Shown here piece after piece: positions 44,021-55,576 of a stretch of 64,000 bases of DNA. The stretch lies in contig NC_063169.1 in NCBI RefSeq assembly GCF_023159225.1, forward strand, positions 55,391,934 through 55,455,933, written 5' to 3'. This DNA comes from Perognathus longimembris pacificus. Its lineage: Eukaryota > Chordata > Mammalia > Rodentia > Heteromyidae. How positions within the stretch are numbered: the first letter of the stretch is position 1; each line of letters begins with the position of its first letter. The position numbers and the translations under genes were made by a program. The notes beneath the pieces were generated by a model. That model was given only the letters and a program-made list of their open reading frames with translations, did not search any database and was not told the origin of the DNA.

Positions 44021-44841
44021 CTCTATCACATGTTTTTTGAGACTTAAAATTAAACATAAAACAAGTTCAAAGTCAGATATTAAGTTGTCCTTGGGAAGTG
44101 ATAGGAATTCAGTGGAGTTCAGAGTCCATATATCATGTTAGCTTCATGATGCTTTGTGCCTCATGTTTTCTTTATTTCTGGGAACCTACCTGGCTATTTG
44201 GTACCTATATGTAGACATGTGCTTGAGATGGTGTAGAATTATCTCATTATTCTTCTTGCTCTCTATCTTAGAAATTTGAGAGAAATTTATTTTTCCTTTA
44301 CAACTTGGCAGTGGAATTCTGTGTAGACCAACAATTAATTTGACCAGATATCTGTTGTCATTAGGAAATCAGACCACTCTGAAAGAGAATTAGAGCTGAG
44401 ACTAGTCCGTTTTCTAGTTTTTGTCTAGTATTCAGGACAGCCTAAAGCTGGCGATAAAGTGCTTTCTGAGTTCTTTTGGCGAGGCCACCAGAACTGATTG
44501 GTGAAGTAGCTTCATATTAATTCTTGATTCCCTGAAAGAATCAAGAAACTCTTGGGTGCCTCTCAGTGCACCCACATCTTAGGAAAACCTCACCCCATGC
44601 TGTCTCAAGTACTGACACACAACTGCAATGTGAAGGGTTCGGATATCTTTTATCAGCAGATATCAGAAAACATGTTCCCTTGGCACAGCAACATGTTCCT
44701 AAATTTGGTGTTTCCTCCAGTTGTGGTATACCTTTGGCATGAATGGACTAAAGCAGATGGCAGAATTGCTTTCTGGGTTGGTGTCCACTGGAGTTGTGGA
44801 GTCCTGTGCACTGATTCTGTCTCTTTTTGTGTCTCTCCCAG

Positions 44842-45882
44842 AAGCCCCCTGTGCCACGCCTCTGATCTGCAGCTTTGGGAGGCCGGTGGACCTGGAGAAG
44901 GACGACTATCAGAAGGTGGTGTGCAACAATGAGCACTGTCCTTGCAGCACCTGGATGCACCTGCAGTGTTTCTATGAGTGGGAGAGCAGCATCTTGGCCC
45001 AGTTCAACTGCATCGGCCGTGCCCGCAGCTGGAACGAGAAGCAGTGCCGCCAGAACATGTGGACCAAGAAGGGCTACGACCTGGCTTTCCGCTTCTGCTC
45101 CTGCCGCTGTGGGCAAGGGCACTTAAAGAAAGACACAGACTGGTACCAGGTGAAGCGGATGCAGGATGAGAAAAAGAAGAAGTCTGGGTTGGAGAAGAAC
45201 ACGGGGAGGCCCCCGGGGGAGGCCGGAGAAGAGGCAAAAAAGTGCAGACCCCCAAACAAGCCCCAGAAAGGCCTAAACCACGACCTTCCCCGTCGGCATT
45301 CTATGGACCGGCAGAACTCCCAGGAGAAGGCAGTCAGTGCTGCAGCCTATGGTGCCCGTTCCCCTTGTGGCTCCCCTGGCCAGTCACCCCCAACTGGCTA
45401 CTCCATCCTCTCTCCTGCCCACTTCAGTGGTCCTCGTTCCTCCAGATACCTTGGAGAATTCTTAAAAAATGCCATCCATCTTGAGCCTCACAAAAGGGCT
45501 ATGGCTGGGGGCCATGTGTTCAGAAATGCCCACTTTGATTACAGTCCAGCCGGGTTATCTGTTCACAGGGGAGGACACTTTGACACTCCTGTGCAGTTTC
45601 TGCGGAGGCTGGACCTCTCTGAACTCCTCACCCATATCCCCAGGCATAAGCTGAACACTTTCCATGTTCGTATGGAAGACGATGCCCAAGTGGGTCAGGG
45701 AGAGGATCTGCGGAAGTTCATTCTCACGGCTCTCAGTGCCAGCCACAGAAACGTTGTAAACTGTGCTCTGTGCCACCGGACACTCCCAGTCTTTGAACAG
45801 TTCCCACTGGTGGATGGAACTCTGTTCTTAAGCCCCTCGAGACACGATGAGATCGAATATGATGTTCCTTGTCACCTTCAAG
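44842..45882 (+). CDS. HECA: HECA (headcase homolog), coding exon 2
   Basis: Acceptor TCTCTCCCAG|AA completes codon 92 (G+AA, Glu); the exon ends CAAG|GTAGAG, phase 1. It encodes residues 92-438 and the first base of codon 439. The first third is the Cys/His-rich headcase N-terminal domain, about residues 95-185: Cys 95, 101, 119, 124, 126, 134, 148, 160, 177, 179 and 181, with motifs NNEHCPCSTWMHLQC and CSCRCG, which look metal-binding. Next come a Lys-rich patch (KKKK at 202-205), a Ser/Pro-rich linker (RRHSMDRQNSQEK onward, likely phosphorylated), and the conserved middle headcase region with LGEFLKNAIHLEPHK and FDTPVQFLRRLDLSELLTHI. C399/C402 begin the C-terminal CxxC series. No frame damage. 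Confidence 0.97.
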
Positions 45883-46165
45883 GTAGAGGTGTTGGTTCAC
45901 CTTGCCTACTTTATGTTTGATAAAAACCCAAAAGTAAACAATGGAGTTGCTCTATTTGGGTTAAGTTTAACTGATGTTATACTTTTGTTCTAGTCACGTG
46001 GTAGGTAACAGGAGTTATTTCAGCTTCACCCAGGGAAATGGTAGTGGTGGTTTTGGTACTCTGCAGTCAATGTACCAAGTACAGTGGGAATTTTATGTTC
46101 TTATTCTGCTTTGATTTGAAGAAAGAAGTGTTGGTCTACAGTTCTTTTATAATTGGGAAGACATT

Positions 46166-46364
46166 TGTTTGTTTTGTTTTTTGTCAATCCTGGGGCTTGA
46201 ACTCAGGGCCTGACTACTGTCCCTGGCTTCGTTTTGCCCAAGGCTACCACTTAAGCCACAGTGCCACTTCCGACTTTTTCTATACATGTGGTGCTGAGGA
46301 ATTGAACTCAGGGCTTCATGTATACGAGGCAAGCACTTTACCACTAGGCCATATTCCCAACCCC
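46166..46364 (-). mobile_element. IDL-Geo-type dimeric SINE
   Basis: Duplication TTGGGAAGACATT (46153-46165 and 46365-46377). Small deletion in the Geo arm. Confidence 0.95.
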
Positions 46365-46774
46365 TTGGGAAGACATTAGGAGAAGAAATTACATTATTCT
46401 CCTTGCTATAAAATAGTTCCTTTTGAATTCCAATTTAATAACCTGGCAAGCTTTGATCCATGTACACACAGCAATGAGGGAAAGTAGGGGGAAAGAAGGG
46501 ACTATATGTTTCAGATTAGTTGAACTTATTTTGAAATTATGGAAGATGAGACTGTAGGAGTAGCTTCAAAAGGAAAATGGAGGATTATTAAAAACACAGG
46601 AGTGACCCTGGCTTACAGTAAGCATTGGGGAAATGAACATGTTTCATTTGTACCTTTAATGATGGAGTTATACAGGTGCAAAATCTGTCTATTCTTATAA
46701 AACTACTGAATTTCCACAAAGATGAGATGCATATAATATATTTATGACTTTAAATGTATACTAAAAAAAAACCC

Positions 46775-46952
46775 AATCCTGGCACTGGTGGTTCATGCCT
46801 GTAATCCTTGCTACTCAGGAAGCTGAGATCTGAGTATTGAGGTTCAATGCTAGCCTGGACAGGAAAGTCCATGAGACTCTTACTACCAGAAAACTGGAAG
46901 TGGTGCTGTGGCTCAGAAAGGTAGAGCACTAGCCTTGAGGGAGCTCTATGAC
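46775..46952 (+). mobile_element. B1/Geo SINE, Geo arm truncated
   Basis: GGCACTGGTGGTTCATGCCT through CTGTGGCTCAGAAAGGTAGA, ending about 40 bp early. Confidence 0.85.
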
Positions 46953-47034
46953 CTCCCTCTCCTCCCCCCCAAAAGAATAAAATCCTGTAAGAAAACAATA
47001 GGTCTCTCACCCCAGGGAGACGTTTTGACGTTTG

Positions 47035-47345
47035 ATTTTTTTATATAATCTTTAAGTAGTTATACAGAGGAGTTGTCATTTAACAAAGCAGTTTATGAGT
47101 ACAGTGCATCTTGCTCGGTGTCACCACCTTCATCATTCTTACCCTCCTTTGACTTACCCCTTCCCTTTTCCTTTGTGGTAAATGCAATGAATTTTTGACT
47201 GTTTTCTCCCTGCCACTCCCTCTTCACGTTTTTAATGTAATTTTTAATGCTGTTATCTGCATTCTCCAATTTTAGATGTAATCTGCTGACTTCTTTTAGA
47301 TGACTGTTAGATGAAAACATATTCTGCTTTCTGTGTATTGCAATG
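47035..47345 (-). mobile_element. L1 3'-end fragment
   Basis: TAATCTTTAAGTAGTTATAC and AACAAAGCAGTTTATGAGTA repeat the fragment at 17245. A C/T-rich body follows. Confidence 0.6.
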
Positions 47346-47443
47346 ATTAGTTAAATCCTTTAATGTTTTCAGTGTTGAACCAAGACATATAGGTATATTT
47401 CCTATTATAGAGACAATATATTCAAAGATAACTTTAGTTTCTT

Positions 47444-47525
47444 GCCAGGTGCCAGTGGCTCATGCTTGTAATCTTAGCTACTCAAGAAACTATCATCTAG
47501 AGGATCACAGTTGTGGCAGAAGAGG
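47444..47525 (+). mobile_element. partial B1 arm
   Basis: TGCCAGGTGCCAGTGGCTCATGC through AGAGGATCACAG, with no right arm. Confidence 0.7.
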
Positions 47526-47654
47526 CAACTACATGCAGTAGCGTCTGCAAGACTGTTTTGCTGTTCTCCAACTTTCTTTTTATTCCTCTCCCTGCCTCTA
47601 CCTTCATCCTCCCTGAAGGTTTTAATTTTCCTCTCCTTTTTATCTTTCCCTCCT

Positions 47655-47797
47655 TTTTTTGAGGTAGAGTCTTGCTGTGTCGCTGAGGCTGGCTGGCCTG
47701 GAACTTGCTAGGTAGCCCAGGTTGTCCTTGAATTTACAGTGGTTCTTTCTCTGCCTCCATGCTGAAATTACAGGTGTTGTACTACCATGCTCAGCGA
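47655..47797 (-). mobile_element. B1 SINE monomer
   Basis: TTGAGGTAGAGTCTTGCTGT, TAGCCCAGGTTGTCCTTGAA, CTGAAATTACAGGTGTTGTA: reverse B1. Confidence 0.78.
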
Positions 47798-48082
47798 ATT
47801 TTCCTCTATATCTCTAGTACTCTAAAATCCCACCATAATACTGTCTTTCCCTCTCACCTTCCATCTACTCATTGTGCTCTGTACTGTCTTAGTGTCTTCA
47901 CTCTATAATCTTAAGATCATCACTTCGGAGAAAGTTTCTTTTGTATTATTTCTTTGATAATTTTCACCTTTCTGTTTATACTTAAAAAAACAACTGCTAT
48001 TAATCAGATATCTAATGTCTTAGATTTTTTAAATTTCAAAATTATTAAAATTATTATTAAATTATTTTTGGTATCATTACTA

Positions 48083-48290
48083 AGCCTGGACTCAGCATTT
48101 GTTTGCTTGTTTCCCTCAAAGGCTGGTGTTCTACTAGTCGAGCTACTAGTTGAGCCACAGCTCTTCTTTAGACTGTTGTAGTGCTTAATTGGAGATAAGA
48201 GTCTCACAGACTTTTCTGCTTGGCCTGGCTTTGAACCTCCTTCAGATCTTAGCCTCCTGCGGCTTATAGGCATAAGCCACCAGTGCCTGG
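48083..48290 (-). mobile_element. B1/Geo dimeric SINE, diverged
   Basis: Geo remnant CTCAAAGGCTGGTGTTCTAC with an internal CTACTAGT duplication, TTAATTGGAGATAAGAGTCT linker, B1 arm. Confidence 0.78.
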
Positions 48291-48744
48291 CTGTTCTTTG
48301 TTTTTCTTTCTTTCTTTTTTTGATGGAAGAAAAGGAGAATCCTTTTTTTTTTCTTTGTTTAAAGTCTGTTATCTGGAAGATTTCTTTGCCTTCTGTTTTT
48401 TGTATTTTTAAATTTCAAGAACTCTTAAATAGTACCCTTATTCATGGAGGTAACTTCTGTTGTCATCTTTCTGAGCTGAAGCTGAAGGGGGTAGTTTTCT
48501 TTGTTGTTGTTTCTTGTTTTTTTGAGAGTGTTACCTAACTCCCTATGTCAGTTAGTCTTTGTTACAAAGCAGGTTACTCTGAAACTTCTCACAGTTCTGT
48601 CTTGGTGGTGGTTAGGATGGCCTCTCACATGTTTCCCTGTTGACAGAGTAGGTGGCCTTGGGCCTCAGTCAGGATGAGTCATCTTTGGTTTGTGTAGTGT
48701 TTCTTCTTCCAACAGATAGTTCGGGCTTTTAAAGATTTGTTTGT

Positions 48745-48974
48745 GGCTGGGCACTTGGTGCTCACACCTGTAATCCTAGCTACTCAGGAGGCTGAGATCT
48801 GAGGATTGCGGTTCATAGCTAGCCTGGGCAGGAAAGTTTGTGAGACTCTTATCTCCAATTAACACTAGAAAACTGGAAGTGGTGCTATTAGTCAAGTGGG
48901 AGAGCATTATCCTTGAGCTGAAGAGCTCAGGGACAGCGCCCAGGCCCAGGATTCAAGCCCCACAACCGACAAAA
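48745..48974 (+). mobile_element. B1/Geo dimeric SINE
   Basis: Well preserved: GGCTGGGCACTTGGTGCTCA, CTCCAATTAACACTAGAAAA, GCCCCACAACCGAC. Flanked by AAAGATTTGTT. Confidence 0.92.
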
Positions 48975-48984
48975 AAGAAAAGAT

Positions 48985-50035
48985 TTGTTATTAATTGACA
49001 CAGAATGATCATACAGCTCTTAAGGGGTACAGTGTAATGTTTTGGTATATACATACACTGTGTAATGACCGGATCGGGATATTTAGGGTATCAGTTATCT
49101 CATACCCTTAATATTTCTTGAAGCAAAACATTCAAAGTCTTCTAGTTATTTATTTTTATTTTTTGGCCAGTCGTGGGCCTTGGACTCAGGGCCTGAGCAC
49201 TGTCCCTGGCTTCTTCCCGCTCAAGGCTAGCACTCTGCCACTTGAGCCACAGCGCCGCTTCTGGCCGTTTTCTGTATATGTGGTGCTGGGGAATCGAACC
49301 TAGGGCCTCGTGTATCCGAGGCAGGCACTCTTGCCACTAGGCTATATCCCCAGCCCTCTTCTAGTTATTTTGAAAAATAGAATACAATATTGTTACCTAT
49401 AGTCATTTAATGTATTAAAGCACGGGACTTGTTCATTCTATTTGATATTTTTGCCCGTTAATCTCTTCACCTCACCTCCTTCCCCTTCCCAGCCTTAGAT
49501 AACCACCATTCTTCTCTATACATCTATGAGAAATATCGAGCTTTTTGTATAACAAGAACTCCACAGCTGAGTGAGGTCCTGTGATACTTGTCTTTCTCTG
49601 CCTCACTTATCTCCCTTCACATAATGTTCTCCAGTTCCATCCATGTTGCCACAAATGACAGAATTTCATCCTTTTTATGTCTGAATAGTATTTCATTGTA
49701 AATGTACTATGTACCATTTCTCAAATCTGTTTATCTGTTGATGGACACTTAGCTGGATTCCATGTCTTTGCTACTGTGAATAACCCAGTGAACCTGAGAG
49801 TTCAGATAGCTCTTTGACATCCTAATTTCATTTCTTTTAGCTACATACCCAGTAATGTGATTGACGGATCATAAGATAGCTCTGATTTTAGTATTTTACA
49901 TGAAGTATCAAATGCCTTTTAATACACGAGTAATTTAACTTTTTTGACAGACCTCCATACTCTTTTCCATAAGGACTATAATAATTTACATCTTCCCGAT
50001 AGTGCATGAAGCTGTTCATACATATCCTGAAGGGT
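48985..50035 (-). mobile_element. old L1M 3' region, interrupted by a SINE
   Basis: 'gtgtaatgaccggatcgggatatttagggtatc', 'ataatgttctccagttccatccatgttgc' and 'atgtctttgctactgtgaataa' are hallmarks of reverse L1M 3' ends. The IDL-Geo at 49152-49356 sits within it. Confidence 0.8.
49152..49356 (-). mobile_element. IDL-Geo SINE, young subfamily
   Basis: Duplication TCTTCTAGTTATTT (49138-49151 and 49357-49370). Same diagnostic bases as 16394, 17426 and 21141. Confidence 0.96.
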
Positions 50036-50818
50036 AGGCAAGGTAGGGAGTCATACCCTGGTTAATGAACAGTTAGATAGAGCGTTGCAGGTACCTTACT
50101 GTTTCATTGAAGGTAGGGTTTATGGGGTTATTTTTCTTATTCTTTATCCTGTTTGCTGGTAGACTTAGGGGGATGAGAGTGAAAAAACTATTTAAAACTT
50201 GAGCCATTTATGAAGTTGAATTGATGATATGTAGAATAGTTTATGTGAGAGTTGTAGTTTCCTATTTATGATAGACCTTTTTTTGATGTAATCCATTTTA
50301 TCAGCCAATCAAACTTAGGGATTTTATATAATAATGAGTCTTCTGTCATCAACATATTATCTCAGGACAAAATGCTTTTATAAAACATAGATAATTTTGC
50401 TAGGCCAAAGGCTGCATATAGCACCACATGTGGAATTAGAAGCATGTAGATATTAATTAAAAGATTGTGAAATTTTCAAGGAGGAAAGGGTTGTATAGGC
50501 CTGTTAGTCATAAGTGGCAATGTGAAGGCAAATGTTAAGAGGTGGGCTGGGTTTGAAAAGCAAAGGGTCTGGCCACAAATACGTATTTTTTTGTTGCTGT
50601 TGATGGGATTGAGCAATGGGAGCAAAGGAATGGTGGTTAAAGGAAAAAAGATAGGTTATGATAGGAGGGAGGGAGGGAACCGTTTGGTTAGAGATGTTCT
50701 TGATTGGGAATTGAGTAGGAGAGGTAGAGAGAAGATCGTGGGATCCTTTCAGGCTATAATAAAGAGCTTTCTTTGCAAGGTGTCTTATGAATGGAAATTA
50801 GGATAGTGAACATTATCT

Positions 50819-51093
50819 TTTTTTTTTTTTTTTTTGGTGATATTGGTCTTTCAACTCAGGGTCTTGTGTACTTTCTGTGGCTTGAACTCAGGGTCTGGGC
50901 ACTGTCCCTGAGATTTTGTGTTCAAGGCTAGCATTATACCACTTGAACCACAGCTCTACTTCTTGCTTTTTGTGGTTATTTGGAGATAAAGTGTATCATG
51001 GGCTTTCTTCATGGGTTGGCAACAAACAGCAGCCCTCAGATCTCAGCCTCCCGAGTAGCTAGGATTACAAGCATGAACCTCTGGCACCTGGGA
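50819..51093 (-). mobile_element. B1/Geo dimeric SINE with partly repeated Geo tail
   Basis: CAACTCAGGGTCTTGTGTAC followed by TTGAACTCAGGGTCTGGGCA suggests a doubled Geo end; then linker and B1 arm CTCCCGAGTAGCTAGGATTA. Confidence 0.82.
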
Positions 51094-51644
51094 AGACTGT
51101 TTTTATTGCTGCATCTCAGAGGGGTCCAGTGACCATATTTACAGCAAGCTTATGTAAATCATTTCTTTCCTCACAGAGTCCCAACTTTGTATCCTCTAAA
51201 ATATTCATCTCCAATAGAAAAGCCACATTCCAGGCCACAGGATTCCACAGTTTACACTTGGTTGTATTTTGCTGAAATACTTGCTGTTTTCACAGGGGGC
51301 CCTGTAGATCATCATTCCCTTACCTTGTCCTTTGACACCCCTCCCCACAGCCTCTAGTCCCTATTCTCTGACTCAGAAAGTGTTTTGTTTGGTTGTGGTG
51401 ATTAAGATTGGTCTAATTGGGACAGTCTCACTGGACTTTCCCACTTAATATCACATGTGATAGTCTTTTAGGAACCAGCTTTGTTTGAACTCACAAAACA
51501 CTGTCCTAGGGTTTAGAAATATGCAGTTCTCTCTACTTAGGACAGTGTATAATAGTAACTGAAAACACATCCCAGTCTGGCCAAGCCTTCCTAGGTATTT
51601 ACCTGTAAGTAAAGAACACAGATGGGCATGAATATGAGTCTGGA

Positions 51645-51840
51645 TTTCTCTACTTAGTGCCAATGTGAGCCTTGAACAAGTTGCTCAAGCTCTCTGAACT
51701 TCACTCAGCTCCTCCTGTGTGAAGTAGTAAGAATAGTCAGGCCTTTTTATACTGTTGCAATGAGAGGGAAATGAAATGACTCAGTGCTCACAGCACAGTT
51801 CAAACCCTTGGTAAACACATGGTAAAGGTTACTTATTTTC
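51645..51840 (-). mobile_element. MIR SINE
   Basis: 'gagccttgaacaagttgctcaagctctctgaact' through 'gaaatgaaatgactcagtgctcacagcacagt': reverse MIR. Confidence 0.65.
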
Positions 51841-52169
51841 TTCATAGTCATGGCCATTATCAACACCTGGCTTCTGTGTCTGGCCTTACCTGCCCATCCT
51901 GCAGCCTCCAATGCAACACTGGATGCAGTGAACTTCAGTGTGTAGTGTAGATCTGGGAGGGAGACTGAAATGAGATGTTTTCCAGTAGCATATGAAGACT
52001 TGAACTGACATGTTGACAGGCCCCCTAGACCACTCAGAGTAGATAGGGCATGTGAGACCTTATTATTTTCAGTATCCTAGAACAAAAGTGTGTGGTTTTG
52101 CAGGAAGCTCTTGTTACTCTATTTTTGGTATAGAGGCTCCCATGTGTTTGAATATTAGAATATTGCTAT

Positions 52170-52295
52170 ATCTGGTACATATTTAGGAGTGCTCTCCCCA
52201 TTCCAGACATTGTGGTGGCCACTAAATTTACGAGGATGAATAAAACATGGTTTCTGCATTAAGGAGAGTGAGAGTTATGTGAACAAATACAATGA
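52170..52295 (+). mobile_element. probable L2 3' fragment
   Basis: 'attccagacattgtggtggccactaaatttacgaggatgaataaaacatggtttctgca' fits the L2 3' end. Confidence 0.5.
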
Positions 52296-53192
52296 AAGGG
52301 TTCCTTTTGAGGTGGTTATGTCTTTTCACTGAGTGATAAAAACACGCAGTCTGACTTACTAGGCAGTATAAGCAGCCTATTCTAGGTAAGAAACCACTGT
52401 TGAGTGTGTGTTCTGGTAACACACAGTGTTTGCAAGGCAGAGAGTTGTGGCTTCTACACATTGCCCAGGCAGATCTTAAGCATTCTCCCATTACTTGAAC
52501 CCTGATCATTCCATATAAATTAGGGGGACATGGGTGCCTTTCCTTTGTAATTATTGAAATCTTGGTAATAACGGAATGAGGTTGTGACCTTTGAGAGCCC
52601 GATAAATGAAGAGACATCAAGTTTAAACCATTTACAAGTAAGTTGTAATTCTGGTTCCTAAATTAGACATGAGCAATTTTGAGGACAAGGACAGTTAACC
52701 ATGGTTTTTGCTGAGATATAATTCTGGGCCATCAATATCAAGCAGACTCAACTTTTTGTGGGTGAGAACGCAGGATGACCCGTGTAACTGGGTCATACTA
52801 TACCACACATAGACTTTGATCAAGTCCTGTGTTGGTAATTACAGGCTAGAGTTTGAGCACATGTGGCTTTGTTGAGTTTGAATGTACAAATGATGTAAAC
52901 CTGGCAATGTATTTTAAACTAAAATGAAGTAGATTTTAAACTAAAATGAATATCTATTTTTTAAATAAGTGTGAACTTAAATTACCTATCCTATTGACAA
53001 TAGTTGTTCATCATTATTCTAAAAGCACAGCTTGAGAATGCGAGATAAATAGCATTTATTTTTATTTTATATTCATCCAAATGATAAAATGTTTGCTCCT
53101 AATTAGTAAATGGTGCTTTAAAAAAATCCCCTGTGTAGACAAAATGTGATTTCTATGACGGTCACTCTCAGTTCTGTGTCTTCTGTGTACAG

Positions 53193-53347
53193 GGAGACTC
53201 ATGCATCTGTACGCAGTGTGTGTGGACTGCCTGGAAGGGGTTCACAAGATCATCTGCATCAAGTGTAAGTCTCGGTGGGATGGCAGCTGGCACCAGCTGG
53301 GCACCATGTATACCTATGACATCCTGGCTGCCTCTCCCTGCTGTCAG
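53193..53347 (+). CDS. HECA: HECA (headcase homolog), coding exon 3
   Basis: 155 nt. Acceptor TGTGTACAG|GG completes Gly439; donor CAG|GTTGGT, phase 0. Encodes residues 439-490, starting GRLMHLYAVCVDCLEGVHKI. Carries the C-terminal CxxC pairs C448/C451 and C460/C463, then C488/C489. The Cys-pair density with exon 4 suggests a metal-binding C-terminal module; that reading is an inference. The GTTGGT donor is weaker than consensus. Confidence 0.97.
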
Positions 53348-54251
53348 GTTGGTATCAACTCCACTGGTGGAGCACTGCAATGCTGTAATTCTGTCCCCAG
53401 GTGAATGCAGAGGCTATGTGGTGATGGCTTTGGGGAGGTTTGAGGACTTAGAAGAGATGGCCTGTGAGTAAAGAAGAAATTCAGTTGGAAACTTCTCCCA
53501 GAGTTTGTGATGGCCACAAACTCTTTCCCAGCAGTGATAGCCAAGTGGTAGGATATGTAGTCCTTAAAAGGAGTGCAGTTAAATCATTGTATGTGGAGTT
53601 TTTTGTTTTTTGTTTTTCTCTCTGTTAGTTAAATCAGGAAAAGTTATGGCCATGCCAGGCTTCCATTTGTGACTAAGCATGAAAAAGGCTCTGCTAACCT
53701 CCTAGGCAGTTGGTCAGATAATGTGGCAGAGGTGGAGGGATGCTGAGTTATCCCTTTAGTTTTATTGATGCTTGCTTATATTTTGTGCAAATAGCTTATG
53801 CTAAATCTATAGCAAACGCTTATGATATGAAGAGGAGAGAGTTTTACTTTCTAGGATTTTCTTGTTCCTTTCTGTGGGATAGCAGTTACCTAAGAATTGC
53901 CTACTTAGTTATGAGAAGGAGTTATAGTCCTTAAAAGCACTACTAAGAAGAGACATTTTCTGATGCTAAGAGAGCATCTGAAATTCAGAAATTGTCAAGA
54001 GAAGACAGAAGTTCTAGCATATGAAAGCATTAAATAAGGTCATAGAGATGTAGGTGATAAAAACTCCCAGAAATGTCTTCATTTTTATTCCAAGTGCTGG
54101 CAGTGGGGAGGAATCTGTTATTCTTGGGTATTGGTGAGTAGGGGAGAAATTTCCCATTGCTTTTCATCATGCAAGCCTGGTTTTTATTACAAATAACTGA
54201 TATATACTTTATTGGTTATTTACTTAGTTGGACTTTTAGCACTCTAATTTT

Positions 54252-54297
54252 GCGTGTGTGCATGTGTGTGTGCATGTGTGCACGCATGCACGCATCC
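54252..54297. repeat. (TG)n/(GCATG)n simple repeat
   Basis: GTGTGTGCATGTGTGTGTGC then GCACGCATGCACGCATC. Confidence 0.9.
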
Positions 54298-54319
54298 CCA
54301 GGTCTCCTGGGGTTTTGAG

Positions 54320-54532
54320 TTTTTTTTTTTGCTCAAGGCTAGAGTTTTACCACTTGAGCCACAGTCCACTTGTGGAGTTTTTTGTTTCTTTGTTTGTTTT
54401 TTTATTCTGAATAGTTTATTAAAGATAAGAGTCCCATGGACTTTCCTTCCCTGGTTGGCTTCAATCTGTGATCCTGAGATCTCATCCTCCATACTAGCTA
54501 GGATTATAGGCATGAGCCTCTTGCACCTAGCT
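54320..54532 (-). mobile_element. B1/Geo SINE, Geo tail missing
   Basis: Starts TTTGCTCAAGGCTAGAGTTT, then a linker region with T-rich insert, and B1 arm ending GGCATGAGCCTCTTGCACC. Confidence 0.82.
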
Positions 54533-54759
54533 GTGTACACTGTGTTTTAAGGAAGAAGTCTTCCTTAGAGCAATGTAAGCCCATACTTATGTTTTCTGGT
54601 CTCTGAGCAAAATGAAAAACCATGTTTGGTTTCTGTTAATAATTATTTTTATTCAGTTAATAATAACTTTGAAATATAGAGGTGTTAGACCTCAGCATAC
54701 ATACTATATATAACTAATAGATTCAGGGAAATCTTTCAATAAATCTGAATAAGTAGTAG

Positions 54760-54942
54760 GGGGTTGGGAATGTGGCCTAGCATGCGTGAAGCCCTGAGTT
54801 TGATTCCTCAGCACCACATACACAGAAAAAGCTGGAAGTGGTGCTGTGGCTCAAGTGGTAGAGTGCTGGCCTTGAGCAAAAAGAAGCCAGGGACAGTGCT
54901 CAGGCCCTGAGTTGAAGCCCCAAGACGGCCAAAAAAAAAAAG
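54760..54942 (+). mobile_element. IDL-Geo SINE with short deletion in the ID arm
   Basis: GGGGTTGGGAATGTGGCCTA joins directly to GCATGCGTGAAGCCC (about 18 bp missing after the A box). Geo arm intact, A tail. Confidence 0.9.
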
Positions 54943-55061
54943 TCGTAAACTGGTTGTCAGAAAGGGATAATAGACTAAAGTGGAAGATCCGGTCAGAATC
55001 TCACTTTGAAATTAACCAGAGGATGAAATGGTTAAAGGGGAGTTGTTCTTTGGTTGTACTG

Positions 55062-55195
55062 AGGCTCTGTTGTCTGCTTTCTAATTCTGTGCGGTCTTGG
55101 GCATAGCACATTATTACTATGTGCTCCAGTTTCATCGTCTAAATTCAGATACTGCTATCTCATAGGAGGGTTTTGAGGATGAATTGAGATTTTCT
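55062..55195 (-). mobile_element. MIR fragment
   Basis: 'ctgtgcggtcttgggcatagcacatt' and 'tgctccagtttcatcgtctaaattcagata…ctcataggagggttttgaggatgaattgaga'. Confidence 0.65.
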
Positions 55196-55576
55196 TTTGT
55201 TAGTACAATTTTAAAAGGGATGTAAATTGAAAGTCCATTTTATTTCTAACTCCTGGTTGTTCACTTCAATCATGAACTGCTGCTGATATCAAGTAGCCTG
55301 GGTATGAAGAGTACTGGTGGGTATCAGAAGCCCCAGAATATGCAAACACTTCTGCCTGGATTGCCAGTTTTACTTGAATATTTTAGGGCACTTTTATTTT
55401 TACATCAAAACAGAAGTCATAATCTGGAATGAAATAAAAGAGTATATGAACTTTTGAAATAAACTCAGAATGTTGCAGGAAGTTACCGGCAAATTTGAGT
55501 TGGGGGTGGGGTACCAGCTTCAAAGCTCTGTTAAGATGGGACTTTGGTGGAGTGGTTTCGGCAGAATTTTCTCTTT

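Larger units (their letters stand above)
13934..44841 (+). other. HECA: HECA intron 1 (30.9 kb)
   Basis: Runs from GTAAGC (13934) to the acceptor TCTCTCCCAG (ending 44841). It is packed with SINEs, L1 pieces and LTRs, listed separately. Stretches over 300 bp where I recognise nothing: 14400-15200, 18250-18700, 19720-20480, 24930-25490, 25650-26670, 27110-27690, 27930-29060, 29720-30870, 30955-31840, 32070-32520, 32560-32850, 33385-35200, 37190-37595, 37770-39030, 39960-40670, 41236-41887, 42110-42475, 42711-43420 and 44041-44841. I see no alternative coding exon in them, although a non-coding exon could be missed. Confidence 0.9.
45883..53192 (+). other. HECA: HECA intron 2 (7.3 kb)
   Basis: GTAGAG donor to TGTGTACAG acceptor. 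Reading through the donor would add 12 residues (GRGVGSPCLLYV) before a TGA at 45918-45920. Besides the listed repeats, I recognise nothing in 46380-46770, 47800-48080, 48295-48740, 50040-50815, 51095-51640 and 52300-53190. A short direct repeat ATTTTAAACTAAAATGAA occurs twice at about 52911-52949. Confidence 0.9.

Noticed and set aside
44721..44841. Possible upstream extension of HECA exon 2
   Set aside because: The open frame continues upstream in frame, but the acceptor TCTCTCCCAG and the phase match with exon 1 fix the exon start at 44842.
44552..44932. 126-codon frame upstream of and overlapping HECA exon 2
   Set aside because: Different frame from HECA, spans the exon 2 acceptor, no recognisable motif.
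54244..54550. 98-codon ORFs on both strands
   Set aside because: Products of a (TG)n repeat joined to a B1/Geo SINE.
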